Assembly: GCA_023262255.1 (NCBI GenBank)
Contig: JALRBT010000004.1
Span: 1-51,817 of the forward strand
DNA: 51,817 nt
Direction: 5' to 3'
Source: Ilumatobacteraceae bacterium
Lineage (GTDB): Bacteria; Actinomycetota; Acidimicrobiia; Acidimicrobiales; Ilumatobacteraceae
Every line of letters begins with the position of its first letter. The stretch's first letter is position 1. Shown piece after piece: positions 34,429-42,928 of this stretch. The translations under genes and the position numbers were made by a program. Below the pieces are notes generated by a model. That model saw nothing but the letters and a program-made list of their open reading frames with translations, was not told where the DNA came from and did no database searches.

Positions 34429-35490
34429 ATGCTGATGACGCAATCCACGACTGGGGCATGCAATCACTTGGTGGATGTGGATGGATTTCGAGTAGGACAC
34501 TATGAACGTGTCGGCGATGGGTGGCTCTCCGGTACCACTGTGGTGCTAGCTCCACCGGGCTCCGTCGGTGGCGTTGATGTGCGTGGTGGGGGACCCGGTA
34601 CGCGTGAGACCGACTGTCTCGCGCCAACCACGATGGTAAGCAACGTGGATGCGATCTGTTTCTCGGGCGGCAGTGCATATGGCCTTGATGCAGCAAGTGG
34701 GGTAGTGCGATGGCTCGCCGAGAGAAATCTCGGCTTGAAGATCGGTACCGAATCGCACCACGTAGTGCCGATAGTTCCGGCGGCAGTACTGTTCGACCTG
34801 GGTGCCGGCGGCCGATTCGGTAACCGCCCCGACAACACTTTCGGATATGAGGCGGCCAACAGGGCTTCTCGGGACGAGGTGCGACTTGGCAATGTTGGCG
34901 CAGGTACTGGTGCGCGTGCCGGCGGATTGAAGGGTGGAATAGGTTCGGCAAGTGTCATATTGGCGAATGGCATCACCGTCGCGGCGCTCGTCGCATTGAA
35001 CTCTGCGGGGAGTCCGATAGATCCAAAATCCGGAACGCTGTTCGGATCTCGATTCGGCATTGGCGATGAATTTGACGCCGTGCGTACGCCATCTGACCGC
35101 GAAGTTCGGGAGTGGCTAGACACCCCACGAATCCTTCCGCCGTTGAATACCACGCTTGCCGTAATTGCTACGGATGCTCCACTCGCTAAGCATGAGTGTT
35201 CAAGAGTGGCTGCAGCCGGACACGATGGGATGGCAAGGGCGATCTCGCCGATACATCTCTACACAGATGGAGACACAGTATTTGTGCTGGCTAGTGGTAC
35301 GCGAGAATTCCCGGAGGGTGAGGCTGCAAAAGGTGCCATTCGCACCGGTGATGAAAGAATCTACAAAGTCAATGAGGTGATGGCGGCCGGCGCAGATTGC
35401 ATCGCACGTGCGGTAGCACACGCGATGCTCGCGGCCGATTCAGTTGGGCAGTGGCGTTGTTACAGAGATGTTTTTCCATCCACGCACTGA
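34429..35490 (+). CDS. P1-family (DmpA/NylC-type) self-processing aminopeptidase or amide hydrolase
   Basis: N-terminal-nucleophile hydrolase of 353 residues. Seen: VDGFRVGHYERV, GTTVVLAPPGSVGGVDVRGGGPGTRETD, ICFSGGSAYGLDAASGV, VPIVPAAVLFDL, VGAGTGARAGGLKGGIGSAS and PPLNTTLAVIATDAPLAK, each in the expected order. In NylC the chain cuts itself between Asn and Thr; here the matching pair is Asn240-Thr241. Relatives split D-amino-acid or beta-amino-acid amides, small peptides or nylon oligomers. ATG 34429 and ATG 34435 are both possible. It is divergent from the ABC importer operon and probably acts on what that system brings in. Confidence 0.9.
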   Translation: MLMTQSTTGACNHLVDVDGFRVGHYERVGDGWLSGTTVVLAPPGSVGGVDVRGGGPGTRETDCLAPTTMVSNVDAICFSGGSAYGLDAASGVVRWLAERNLGLKIGTESHHVVPIVPAAVLFDLGAGGRFGNRPDNTFGYEAANRASRDEVRLGNVGAGTGARAGGLKGGIGSASVILANGITVAALVALNSAGSPIDPKSGTLFGSRFGIGDEFDAVRTPSDREVREWLDTPRILPPLNTTLAVIATDAPLAKHECSRVAAAGHDGMARAISPIHLYTDGDTVFVLASGTREFPEGEAAKGAIRTGDERIYKVNEVMAAGADCIARAVAHAMLAADSVGQWRCYRDVFPSTH

Positions 35491-36800
35491 GTTGAAGCCA
35501 GTCGGTTCTTTGCCCAAACGCTGCTTGGACGATCCGAGAGCCTTGCCTGGAGACACGTTTGCGCAGCCGAAATCTGACCGTCTCGCACGAGCGCATCAAT
35601 ATACGTCCGGTGGACTACATCCCGTTGTGCGTGGCTACCTCCGAACGTGAATAGTTGATCGAGTACGGGCTCGAGAGTGAGCGCAGTTTGTCTGAACTCT
35701 CCATTCGCGTGATGTAGTAGAGCTCGACACACCGGCAGGCCAATCTGTCGCGTCATCTCCCAGTTTGTGTTGGACTGCGGAGTCGAGACGTATTTCTCCA
35801 GACCTCGTATGACTTCGGTTGCGTCGGATTCTCGAGATGCTCCGACAAAGGCCATCACGGCGTGCATGTCGTTGAAGACGTACCAGGGTTCATCGAGTCG
35901 TGTCTCCCACCCGGTGGCGAGCGATTCCCATCTATCGCCGACGCTGACCTCATCGAGATGCAACCTCCATAACAATGAGGATGCATCGACCAGTTCCAAG
36001 GCAATGTCGTTTGAAGACGTTCCTCTAATCAATCGGTCATAAATTGAGAGAGCGGCGCTCCAGTCTTCGCGTTCGAGCATGAAGAGTGCGTGGTGCCATG
36101 CGAGATGCACGTTGAGGAATGTGCCCGTCTGCCAGTCATGTTCGCGCTTTTGGAGAAAGTCAATCCCGTCTTCAAACGTCCCACGCATTTCATTCACGTG
36201 GGTAACGGCGTGAATTCCCCATGCATCGTCGCAGTTACGCTCAAGTGCTCGCTCACCGGCTTCGATTGCTTCGTCGTAGCGACCCAATTCTTCAAGTCCA
36301 AAGGCGTGCATACCCCACAGGTATCCGATGTATGGATCGTCGTCAGACCAGTGTGGGAGTAGCGAGGCGATTCGTGCTTCAAGTTGGGATGACGCTCCTG
36401 TGAAGAAGTCGATCTGGTGGCCCACGAACGCTGCCAGAGCATCGCGCGGAGAGGTTTGATTTATTGCCGCAATTGTTGAAGATGCACCGCCGAGATCGCC
36501 GTCAGCGAGGCAATTGGCAGCCGCAATATGCAACTTCTCTCGTTCATTCAGCGCTCGAGGTTGTTCAATGAATTTCTGCAGTCGTTCGCCTGCAGCTAGC
36601 GCATCTCGTCGTTCGCTCGACAGCAGACCGAGGTATGCCACGAGGCATTCAGCCATTGTGCAGGTCGGATCGACTTCACACGCTCGACTCGCGTCTCCAC
36701 CAACGGTCGTTCGTAAGCTCATCAGGTTTCGGAGAGCTAAATCGAATGCATCCCGCCCGGCCGATGTGGCGTTGATGAGATTTCCAGCGAGGTCTTTCAC
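35460..36800 (-). CDS. TTC38-like tetratricopeptide repeat protein
   Basis: Cytoplasmic all-helical protein of 446 residues resembling the eukaryotic/bacterial TTC38 family (PRDALAAFVGHQIDFFTG, IGYLWGMHAFGLEELGRYDEAIEAGERALERN, HAVTHVNEMRGTFEDGIDFL, FLNVHLAWHHALFMLE, in pieces). The helix-turn-helix repeats serve protein or ligand binding, and the conserved histidines in HVNEMRG and HLAWHHALF are family features of unknown purpose. GTG 36800 is favoured, with TTG 36824 also in frame. Its last 31 bp overlap the end of the convergent P1 peptidase gene. Co-location with the amide cluster suggests a linked role, but none is proven for the family. Confidence 0.8.
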   Translation of the reverse strand: MKDLAGNLINATSAGRDAFDLALRNLMSLRTTVGGDASRACEVDPTCTMAECLVAYLGLLSSERRDALAAGERLQKFIEQPRALNEREKLHIAAANCLADGDLGGASSTIAAINQTSPRDALAAFVGHQIDFFTGASSQLEARIASLLPHWSDDDPYIGYLWGMHAFGLEELGRYDEAIEAGERALERNCDDAWGIHAVTHVNEMRGTFEDGIDFLQKREHDWQTGTFLNVHLAWHHALFMLEREDWSAALSIYDRLIRGTSSNDIALELVDASSLLWRLHLDEVSVGDRWESLATGWETRLDEPWYVFNDMHAVMAFVGASRESDATEVIRGLEKYVSTPQSNTNWEMTRQIGLPVCRALLHHANGEFRQTALTLEPVLDQLFTFGGSHAQRDVVHRTYIDALVRDGQISAAQTCLQARLSDRPSSVWAKNRLASTQCVDGKTSL

Positions 36801-36808
36801 AACCAAAG

Positions 36809-36841
36809 TTCTACACGAGCTCAACCTGAGGTCGTGTAGAA
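36809..36841. repeat. Long inverted repeat upstream of the TTC38-like gene
   Basis: TTCTACACGA (36809-36818) and TCGTGTAGAA (36832-36841) are perfect 10-bp arms. The 13-bp centre GCTCAACCTGAGG extends the symmetry (CTCA-ACC-TGAG) with one mismatched pair between, so the palindrome is almost complete over 33 bp. It lies 9 bp before the preferred GTG on the minus strand and ~137 bp after the NADH dehydrogenase stop. It could be an operator or an RNA hairpin. Confidence 0.75.
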
Positions 36842-36977
36842 GTCTTCATGTCCGAAACCCACGTGCGCGATTACCTATCCGGTACGTTGTCATTTTCAAT
36901 AGAGGTCTCGTCAGCCGTACCTGTCGTAGCGACTTTGAAGCGTCACGGTGAAGTGCGATGAACTTTTTGAGATTGGC

Positions 36978-38213
36978 TCAATCCACGATGGTGCGCCGCG
37001 GAGTCCACACCAGGTAGTTCCAGATCCAGTCGGCGAAAATACTGGTGCGATTGCGTCCACCCGAGAGGTACGCCAGGTGCAACGCCAACCACGTGAGCCA
37101 CGCGAGGGTTCCGTTGAAGCGCAACCATGGACGAACCTCGACCACGGCCTTTCGCCGACCAATCGTGGCCATCTGACCCTTGTCGCGGTACGTGAACGAC
37201 TCGAATCTTTCACCGCGTTCGCGGCGAACCAATTGTCGGGCAACGTGTCGACCTTGCTGGATGGCCACCGGCGCAATCATGGGAAGTGGTCGTCCGTCGG
37301 TTCCGGCGAAACTTGCGACGTCGCCGACGATCCAGGTCGAGTCGTTGAGTTGCAGATATGGATTCACTTTGATTCGGTTTCCTCGTTCGGTGTCACCGAG
37401 CACCTTCCAACGTGGCGGGGCAACCACACCTGCCGCCCAGATGCGCGTGCCGGCAACCAACTCGCTGCCGTCCTTCAGCCGCAGCGACGTGGGGGTCGCT
37501 TCGACCACCGCGGCATCGACTCGCACGTCCACGCCCATCTTGGTGAGTGCATTGCGCGCGTGCTCACTTGACGAAGGCTGGAAAGTCGGCAGTAATCGAG
37601 GTCCTGCCTCGAGGAGCGTGACCGTGGCCTTCGGTGCAAGATGTTCGAACTCCCGCTTGATCTCACCCTGGAGTTCGCGCACCGCCCCCGCGAGTTCCAC
37701 ACCGGTCGGTCCACCGCCGACGATGACCACGTTCAGACTCTCAATGGGAAGCAGTCCATCCTCGACGCTTTCATAGTTGCGCAGCAGCGACGTTCGAATT
37801 GCACGCGCATCGCCCACCGACTTCATTTGCAGCGTGTGTTCCGCAACTCCGGGAATTCCGAAGGTGGTTCCTTCGGATCCCACCGCGAGAACGAGATCGT
37901 CGTACGCCATCGTCTTCCCATTGTTCAGCGTGATGCACTTTGCTTCGGTGTCGATGTTCGTCACCTCTGCACGAATGAACTGCACCTCGCGGTAGGCCGT
38001 ACGAACGGGAAAAGCAATGTCATCTTCCGGAAGCGACGCCGTCGCAACTTGATATAACAGAGGCGAGAACAGTTGGTACGGATTTCGATCGATCAGTGTG
38101 ACCCGATAGGCACTGGATTTTCTCAGCTTGCGCGCGCATGCGAGCCCACCGAAGCCGGCACCAATCACCACGACTTCCTTCTTGGGGGCGGGAGTGCCGA
38201 ACTCCATGAGCAT
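36978..38213 (-). CDS. ndh: Type II NADH dehydrogenase (NDH-2)
   Basis: FAD-dependent, non-proton-pumping NADH:quinone oxidoreductase of 411 residues. The FAD site VVVIGAGFGGLACARKL lies at the N terminus, followed by NPYQLFSPLLYQVAT, the NADH site VVIVGGGPTGVELAGAV, RIWAAGVVAPP and STWIVGDVASF. The C-terminal FNGTLAWLTWLALHLAYLSGGRNR is the amphipathic/hydrophobic element that binds the membrane surface. ATG 38213 follows a TAGATT -10 box by six nucleotides. Sulfide:quinone oxidoreductases share the fold but have different cysteines; NDH-2 fits best. Confidence 0.9.
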   Translation of the reverse strand: MLMEFGTPAPKKEVVVIGAGFGGLACARKLRKSSAYRVTLIDRNPYQLFSPLLYQVATASLPEDDIAFPVRTAYREVQFIRAEVTNIDTEAKCITLNNGKTMAYDDLVLAVGSEGTTFGIPGVAEHTLQMKSVGDARAIRTSLLRNYESVEDGLLPIESLNVVIVGGGPTGVELAGAVRELQGEIKREFEHLAPKATVTLLEAGPRLLPTFQPSSSEHARNALTKMGVDVRVDAAVVEATPTSLRLKDGSELVAGTRIWAAGVVAPPRWKVLGDTERGNRIKVNPYLQLNDSTWIVGDVASFAGTDGRPLPMIAPVAIQQGRHVARQLVRRERGERFESFTYRDKGQMATIGRRKAVVEVRPWLRFNGTLAWLTWLALHLAYLSGGRNRTSIFADWIWNYLVWTPRRTIVD

Positions 38214-38219
38214 GGGGCA

Positions 38220-38225
38220 AATCTA
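38220..38225 (-). promoter_or_regulatory. -10 box of ndh (leaderless)
   Basis: TAGATT on the minus strand, six nucleotides, then ATG at 38213. Confidence 0.5.
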
Positions 38226-38338
38226 CGCCCACACGGGAGATCGGTAACGATTACCTCACAATGGCGTGGCACGAGTGACGTAGCCACGGATGCGTTCCTA
38301 GGGTTCGACGCGTTCCGGCATCAACGTAGGAGTGAAGC

Positions 38339-39190
38339 ATGTTGAGTATCGACGTCGATTTCGTGGAGGTTTCGGTCTTCGCCGGGCAGGTAATTGCGGC
38401 GTGGATCGTCGTGGTTGCCGTGGCAATGCTGGTGCGCCGCTTGATCAGGTCAGGAATTCGTCGGGCTCTAGGTAGTGCGCCGATCGGTAACGACGCGTCG
38501 CGACGTCAACAGCGCGGCGATTCGTTGGCGGCGCTGTCCTCGAGCATCGTCACGGTGGTTGCGGTGCTGCTCGGATTGATCATGACGCTGAGCCTGCTTG
38601 GTGTGAATCCTGCACCGCTTGTGGCGTCGGTGGGTGTGGTGGGAATTGCGGTCGGCTTGGGTGCGCAAAAGTTGGTCCAGGACTTCCTTGCAGGTGTGTT
38701 CATGCTGCTTGAGGATCAATTTGGCGTTGGCGACATCATCGATGTTGGTGATGCGGCCGGCGTGGTGGAAGGAGTAACGCTGCGTACCGTGCGCCTTCGG
38801 TCGTTGGATGGCACGCTGTGGCACGTGTCGAACAGTGAGATTCGTCGAGTGGGAAACAAAAGCCAAAATTGGTCGAGGGCCGTGATTGATCTGAGCCTCT
38901 CCTACGAGCAAGACGTCCAACGTGCATGGACGGTGGTCGAAGAGTGCCTACGTGAATTTGCGGCGGATTCCGAGTGGGCGTCGAAACTGGCGGGAACTGC
39001 CGAGGTTCTCGGTGTCGAGCGATTCGCCGAATCGTCGGTCGACCTCCGGGTGCTCATCCCGACGCTCCCCGCAAACCAATGGTCGGTTGCTCGCGAATTT
39101 CGGCGACGCATCAAGCAGCAGTTTGATGCGAATTCGATTTCGTTCCCATATCCGCATCTGACGCTGAGCGGATCGGTCAGCCCTCGGTAG
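38339..39190 (+). CDS. MscS-family mechanosensitive ion channel
   Basis: Membrane protein of 283 residues with three hydrophobic helices (AGQVIAAWIVVVAVAMLV, ALSSSIVTVVAVLLGLIMTLSLLG, LVASVGVVGIAVGLGAQKLV) and the pore-lining TM3 signature GVVGIAVGLGAQKLVQDFLAGVF. It continues into the beta-domain with FGVGDIIDVGDAAGVVEGVTLRTVRLR and the alpha/beta domain (NSEIRRVGNKSQNWSRAV). It opens under membrane tension and protects against hypo-osmotic shock. The ATG has a GTAGGAG Shine-Dalgarno. It is divergent from ndh. Confidence 0.92.
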   Translation: MLSIDVDFVEVSVFAGQVIAAWIVVVAVAMLVRRLIRSGIRRALGSAPIGNDASRRQQRGDSLAALSSSIVTVVAVLLGLIMTLSLLGVNPAPLVASVGVVGIAVGLGAQKLVQDFLAGVFMLLEDQFGVGDIIDVGDAAGVVEGVTLRTVRLRSLDGTLWHVSNSEIRRVGNKSQNWSRAVIDLSLSYEQDVQRAWTVVEECLREFAADSEWASKLAGTAEVLGVERFAESSVDLRVLIPTLPANQWSVAREFRRRIKQQFDANSISFPYPHLTLSGSVSPR

Positions 39191-39226
39191 GAGCCCTTGG
39201 GTGAACGTCAACCCGATACAACGGTG

Positions 39227-39232
39227 TACCGT
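39227..39232 (+). promoter_or_regulatory. -10 box of the SDR gene at 39241 (leaderless)
   Basis: TACCGT, 8 nt, then the GTG start at 39241. Confidence 0.4.
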
Positions 39233-39240
39233 CGGTTTGC

Positions 39241-40224
39241 GTGGGGCAACTTGACGGCAAGGTGGCGGTGGTAACCGGTGGTGGGAGTGGTCTCGGGATG
39301 GCGCACGCCATTGCGTTGGCGGCAAGTGGCGCATCCGTCGTCGTCAACGACCTGGGAGTTTCGGTTGACGGGGATGAGTCACACGGCGACGTGGCGACAA
39401 GGGTGGCCGATCGAATCGTTTCACTCGGAGGACGTGCGGTCGCCAACCATGACAGTGTCGCGGACTGGACTGGCGCAGGAAACCTGATTGAGACGGCCCT
39501 CACGGCGTTCGGTCGTCTGGATGTAGTCGTCAACAATGCCGGCAACAACCGCCCAGGTTCACTGGTGGATCTCAGGGAACACGATGTCGACTCGTTGTTG
39601 GGTACACATTTGAAGGGAACACTCGCCGTAAGCCACTTTGCGGCTCGATACTGGGCACAGGTTGGTTCGCGTAGTGGCCGCTCAATCATCAATACCGCGT
39701 CGGCCGTTGGATTGCATCCCGCAGCGGGTGGCGGCGTGTACGGGGCGGCAAAGGCCGGAATAATCGCACTCACCATGAGCCATGCGCAGGAACTCGCGCA
39801 TTACGGCGTTCGCGTGAATGCAATTGCTCCGTGCGCACGTACTCGAATGGTGGAGGCCTCGCCCGCCGTTGCAGCTCTCATGCCGCGGTCATCGGGTTTT
39901 GATCGCCACGATCCGGGGCACGTCTCGCCGTTGGTTGTGTATCTGGCCAGTACGTCCTGCAGATTCACTGGCCGAGTATTTGCCATTGAGGGACCCGATC
40001 TTGCGATGTATCGGGCAAACAGTGTGGAGGCCCACTGGACGAACGATGGTGGATGGACTCCCGAATCAATCGAAAAAGTTTTCGCAGCGCACCCCCAACG
40101 CTCCGATGTCGAAGCGTTCTTTCCGGGTGGCGTCATCTCGCATGCGGAGCCATCGGGACGCACATTGCGGGACCTCGAAGAGTCGGCGCAGGGTACCGGT
40201 ATAGACAAATCAAGTCGGGTCTAA
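39241..40224 (+). CDS. SDR-family oxidoreductase with C-terminal extension
   Basis: Protein of 327 residues. A classical SDR domain (VAVVTGGGSGLGMAHAIALA, VNDLGVSVDGDE, VVVNNAGNNRPGSL, IINTASAVGLHP with the serine, GVYGAAKAGI with Tyr and Lys, RVNAIAPCARTRM) is followed by ~75 further residues (GRVFAIEGPDLAMYRANSVEAHWTNDGG in pieces). This resembles the SDR part of multifunctional enzyme type 2 and actinobacterial steroid/acyl-CoA hydroxyl dehydrogenases. Start is GTG 39241, probably leaderless. It stands alone on the plus strand after the MscS gene. Confidence 0.87.
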   Translation: MGQLDGKVAVVTGGGSGLGMAHAIALAASGASVVVNDLGVSVDGDESHGDVATRVADRIVSLGGRAVANHDSVADWTGAGNLIETALTAFGRLDVVVNNAGNNRPGSLVDLREHDVDSLLGTHLKGTLAVSHFAARYWAQVGSRSGRSIINTASAVGLHPAAGGGVYGAAKAGIIALTMSHAQELAHYGVRVNAIAPCARTRMVEASPAVAALMPRSSGFDRHDPGHVSPLVVYLASTSCRFTGRVFAIEGPDLAMYRANSVEAHWTNDGGWTPESIEKVFAAHPQRSDVEAFFPGGVISHAEPSGRTLRDLEESAQGTGIDKSSRV

Positions 40225-40327
40225 ACCACGACACCCTGGCGAGTTAGGAATCTCTCACGGTTGGTCGTGACGAACGTCCCCTCGCAAAGTAATGTTCAAA
40301 GAAGTATCGGCTGCGAGAGATGGTTTT

Positions 40328-40783
40328 CTAGTCCCCAATCCTCTGAATGCGGAATCCAATACCGGGTCCCGCCGCAAATTTAGGGGCTCCGAGAGCGCCT
40401 TCTAGGAAAATCCATGGTTCTGGAAGCGGTTCGTCACCTGTCATTCCGAGAAACTGATTAAAAATTCCCGCCTCACCGATTACATCATTGCACCGAAGCC
40501 CAAACGAATGAATGAGGTATTGACCAGGCTGGAACTCCTGACCAGCAATAATTTCTAGATCTTCCAGTTCAATAATTCCGCATGCCGGCACTTTGGGTCC
40601 TCCGGTTGGAATGGATTCTGCATCCGTCGCAGAAGTTTGCGATGTGGAATCTGGCAATAAGGCAAAGTTCGACGAACGTGTGATTAACGTTTGGTCTGTT
40701 CCAGAGCATGCAACGAGGAAAAATGAACCGACTCCAAGAAGTACGGCGAAGCTGATCGGTGTGATTGTCAGTGATGACTCCAA
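40328..40783 (-). CDS. Hypothetical lipoprotein
   Basis: Predicted lipoprotein of 151 residues with a hydrophobic signal (ISFAVLLGVGSFFLVAC) ending in a lipobox cysteine and a low-complexity Ser/Thr linker (TSQTSATDAESIPTG). Two cysteines in the mature domain (VPACGIIELEDL and GLRCNDVIG) could pair. The start would be a TTG at 40783, which is weak; no better in-frame start is visible. Codons are more A/T-rich than in the genes to the left. I recognise no family. Confidence 0.6.
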   Translation of the reverse strand: MESSLTITPISFAVLLGVGSFFLVACSGTDQTLITRSSNFALLPDSTSQTSATDAESIPTGGPKVPACGIIELEDLEIIAGQEFQPGQYLIHSFGLRCNDVIGEAGIFNQFLGMTGDEPLPEPWIFLEGALGAPKFAAGPGIGFRIQRIGD

Positions 40784-41029
40784 GCGGTGAGAGGCGATGC
40801 CAAGAATCTAGTTGTCGCGCTGGACGATTACGGCATGAGAGAGAGTTCTGCAGGACCAGACGACGAGCTCAGATCTGGTCAAATTCAGGACAAATTTATC
40901 TATCACTACCAATCATTTTGGTCGCTTCTGTTCTGAAACTCATGGTTCACAACGTTGGCGCTGTAGCTGTTGCGACGCGGCCTCCCGAGGTGAGTTAACG
41001 CTTGATCCTCGATCTCAGGCCATGAACGG
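40784..41029. other. Gene-free stretch
   Basis: About 250 bp between two minus-strand genes. It is A/T-rich in the middle (ATTCAGGACAAATTTATC) and holds no convincing gene, hairpin or promoter. A promoter for the lipoprotein would have to lie here. Confidence 0.4.
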
Positions 41030-41689
41030 TTATGAAGCGCTTTCGATGACTCGACGTATTGCAAGGATCTCTCGACGACGAATTTCGTGTAGTGAATCTT
41101 CAAAAATCTCCATCTCAACCGTGGCTCCAGCAGATTCGTACTGTTCCGCGGATTCCTGCGCCCGCTCATAGGGAACCCATTCGTCATGCGCTCCAATTCC
41201 GAAGTATGCAGGCATGTAGTTAAAAGTGCCATTTATGTTTGCGATTGATCCACGTTTTCCAATTCGGGCTCCGGTCAAAGCAGCCAATCCACCCCATCTG
41301 CACGGATGTCTTGCCATCCATTCGGTGACCAAACATGCTCCCTGTGAAAATCCGAGCCAGATCGTATTTTTCGGTTCGACACCAACAGACGCCAAATACA
41401 GTGCGACGAGGTCGAGGGCCTCCAACGCGTAATCAAGTCGCGGCCGATTTTCTTCAAGGGGTGCCTGAAAACCTGCTGGATACCAGCTCTTCTCATGTGC
41501 TTGGGGCAGCAACCATGCGACATCAGATTCCAAGAGTGGTTGTACGACATGATCGACCATGTATTGACCGGACTGGCCGCGTCCATGGACGGCAACTACC
41601 GCAGTGATACCCGGCTCAAGTCGGTTGCCGAGGTGAAGTACTTCTTGCGATAAGTGCGGATTTGCTTCAAACTCTCTTCGGAGCGACAC
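41030..41689 (-). CDS. MhqD-like phospholipase/carboxylesterase-family hydrolase
   Basis: Alpha/beta hydrolase of 219 residues. AVVAVHGRGQSG is the oxyanion region, GFSQGACLVTEWM the nucleophile elbow, GAHDEWVP holds the Asp and EDSLHEI the His. It belongs to the phospholipase/carboxylesterase family as does Bacillus MhqD. The GTG at 41689 begins 2 bp after the stop of the ring-cleaving dioxygenase gene; an ATG at 41728 inside that gene is the alternative start. The dioxygenase-hydrolase pairing mirrors mhqO-mhqD, which protects Bacillus against hydroquinones and catechols. Confidence 0.82.
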   Translation of the reverse strand: MSLRREFEANPHLSQEVLHLGNRLEPGITAVVAVHGRGQSGQYMVDHVVQPLLESDVAWLLPQAHEKSWYPAGFQAPLEENRPRLDYALEALDLVALYLASVGVEPKNTIWLGFSQGACLVTEWMARHPCRWGGLAALTGARIGKRGSIANINGTFNYMPAYFGIGAHDEWVPYERAQESAEQYESAGATVEMEIFEDSLHEIRRREILAIRRVIESAS

Positions 41690-41691
41690 CG

Positions 41692-42648
41692 TCAGTATTT
41701 CAGTGGTTCCAAGTAGCCCTTGATCCATTCGGTCTGGCTTGCGAATACAGGAGGAATCTGGAATTCACTTCCGAGCTTCTCGTAAGGCTCATCAATCATG
41801 AAGCCCTCTGGCTTGCTGACCGTCGCTTCGAATAGCGCCCCACCTGGTGTTCGCACGTACACGCTTTCGAAGTATCCGCGATCCTTTCGATCGCTCACAT
41901 CGGTGTAACCGAGACCCTCGAGATGTCCCTTCACTTCAGTCTGGATGTCGAGATTATCTACCGCGAATGCAACATGGTGGACTGTTCCCTCTCCGAATGT
42001 CCAACTTCCGGCGGGGAGGTCCGGATCTCGTCTGAAGTCGACAATTGTTCCGCTTCCGCCCTTGCCCACTTCGTATCGCTGATAGTTGCCTTCTGACTTG
42101 GTTGCATGTCCGTTCCATCCTGCTTCCATGAACTCGAAACTTTCTTGGAAGTCCCTCACGGTCACCGTAACGCCATGGGTGCCTCGAATTCCCATGTCCG
42201 CGGGTACACCGCCACCGGTCCACGGTTTACGATCATCATCGGCTATCCCGACCAGTTCATACTCGATATGCCCCGGGTTCTCAAACACCAGCATGCTTTC
42301 ACCGAATCGTTCGCGGTCGCTGAACGGGTAACCCGCCTCACGGAATCGTGAGCGCCAAAAATCCAGACTGCCCTTCGGGACACTGAGGCTGACGGCGCTG
42401 ACTTGACCGCTTCCTTTACGACCGACTCGGCCGCTTTGACGCATCGGGAAAGAAGTGACAATTGTGCTCTCATCACCCAAGTCGTTTGCATAGTAGAGGT
42501 GATAGATCGGTACCGTGCCGTCGTAGAGCGCTGTCTTCTTCACGCTCTTCAATCCGAGCAATCCGGTGTGAAAGTCGTAGTCCTCCTGTGCTGAACCGGT
42601 GCACATCGTGAGGTGATGATGATGCTTAATTGCGGTTGCTGCGCTCAT
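41692..42648 (-). CDS. Ring-cleaving dioxygenase, VOC/glyoxalase family (MhqO-like)
   Basis: Protein of 318 residues with four vicinal-oxygen-chelate modules in two halves. Metal-binding candidates are KHHHHLTMCTG with DYDFHTGLLGL at the N-terminal half and GTVHHVAFAVDN with TPGGALFEAT at the C-terminal half. The order matches MhqO/LinE-like extradiol dioxygenases that open hydroquinone-type rings using Fe(II). ATG 42648 has a GGAGC Shine-Dalgarno. It forms a two-gene operon with the hydrolase. No MarR-type regulator is seen nearby, unlike the Bacillus system. Confidence 0.88.
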   Translation of the reverse strand: MSAATAIKHHHHLTMCTGSAQEDYDFHTGLLGLKSVKKTALYDGTVPIYHLYYANDLGDESTIVTSFPMRQSGRVGRKGSGQVSAVSLSVPKGSLDFWRSRFREAGYPFSDRERFGESMLVFENPGHIEYELVGIADDDRKPWTGGGVPADMGIRGTHGVTVTVRDFQESFEFMEAGWNGHATKSEGNYQRYEVGKGGSGTIVDFRRDPDLPAGSWTFGEGTVHHVAFAVDNLDIQTEVKGHLEGLGYTDVSDRKDRGYFESVYVRTPGGALFEATVSKPEGFMIDEPYEKLGSEFQIPPVFASQTEWIKGYLEPLKY

Positions 42649-42928
42649 AAGTAAGCTCCGTTTTTCGGGTCGTTGAATCTGACGTGTTCAATCCAAGTCT
42701 GTATTGCCGATTTCCAACTGTCAAGACCCCTATTTACTTAGTTGTGGTTACCACCGGCTTGCAATTCGAACTTGGCGAAAAAGTCGAATCACTCCTGCAA
42801 GATGGGGATTCCGAGTTCCAATGTGACCCCGGAAATGTTCAGATTGCAGTTGTTACATGAAGATGTGAATCCAGGAAAGTCTGGCCTGACGGGGATGCTT
42901 CAGGGCGATCAGGTTTGAGGGCTAAACG
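42649..42928. other. Intergenic stretch with one copy of a 59-nt repeat
   Basis: About 280 bp upstream of the dioxygenase operon. It should hold that operon's promoter. It contains the first copy of the 59-nt repeat (42844-42902); nothing else was recognised. Confidence 0.5.
42844..42902. repeat. 59-nt direct repeat, copy A
   Basis: Begins TTGCAGTTGTTACAT, contains TGAATCC and AAAGT, and ends GGGGATGCTTCA. By eye about 46 of 59 positions match copy B at 44806-44864, without gaps and in the same orientation. The two copies flank the tRNA scar. Confidence 0.6.
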
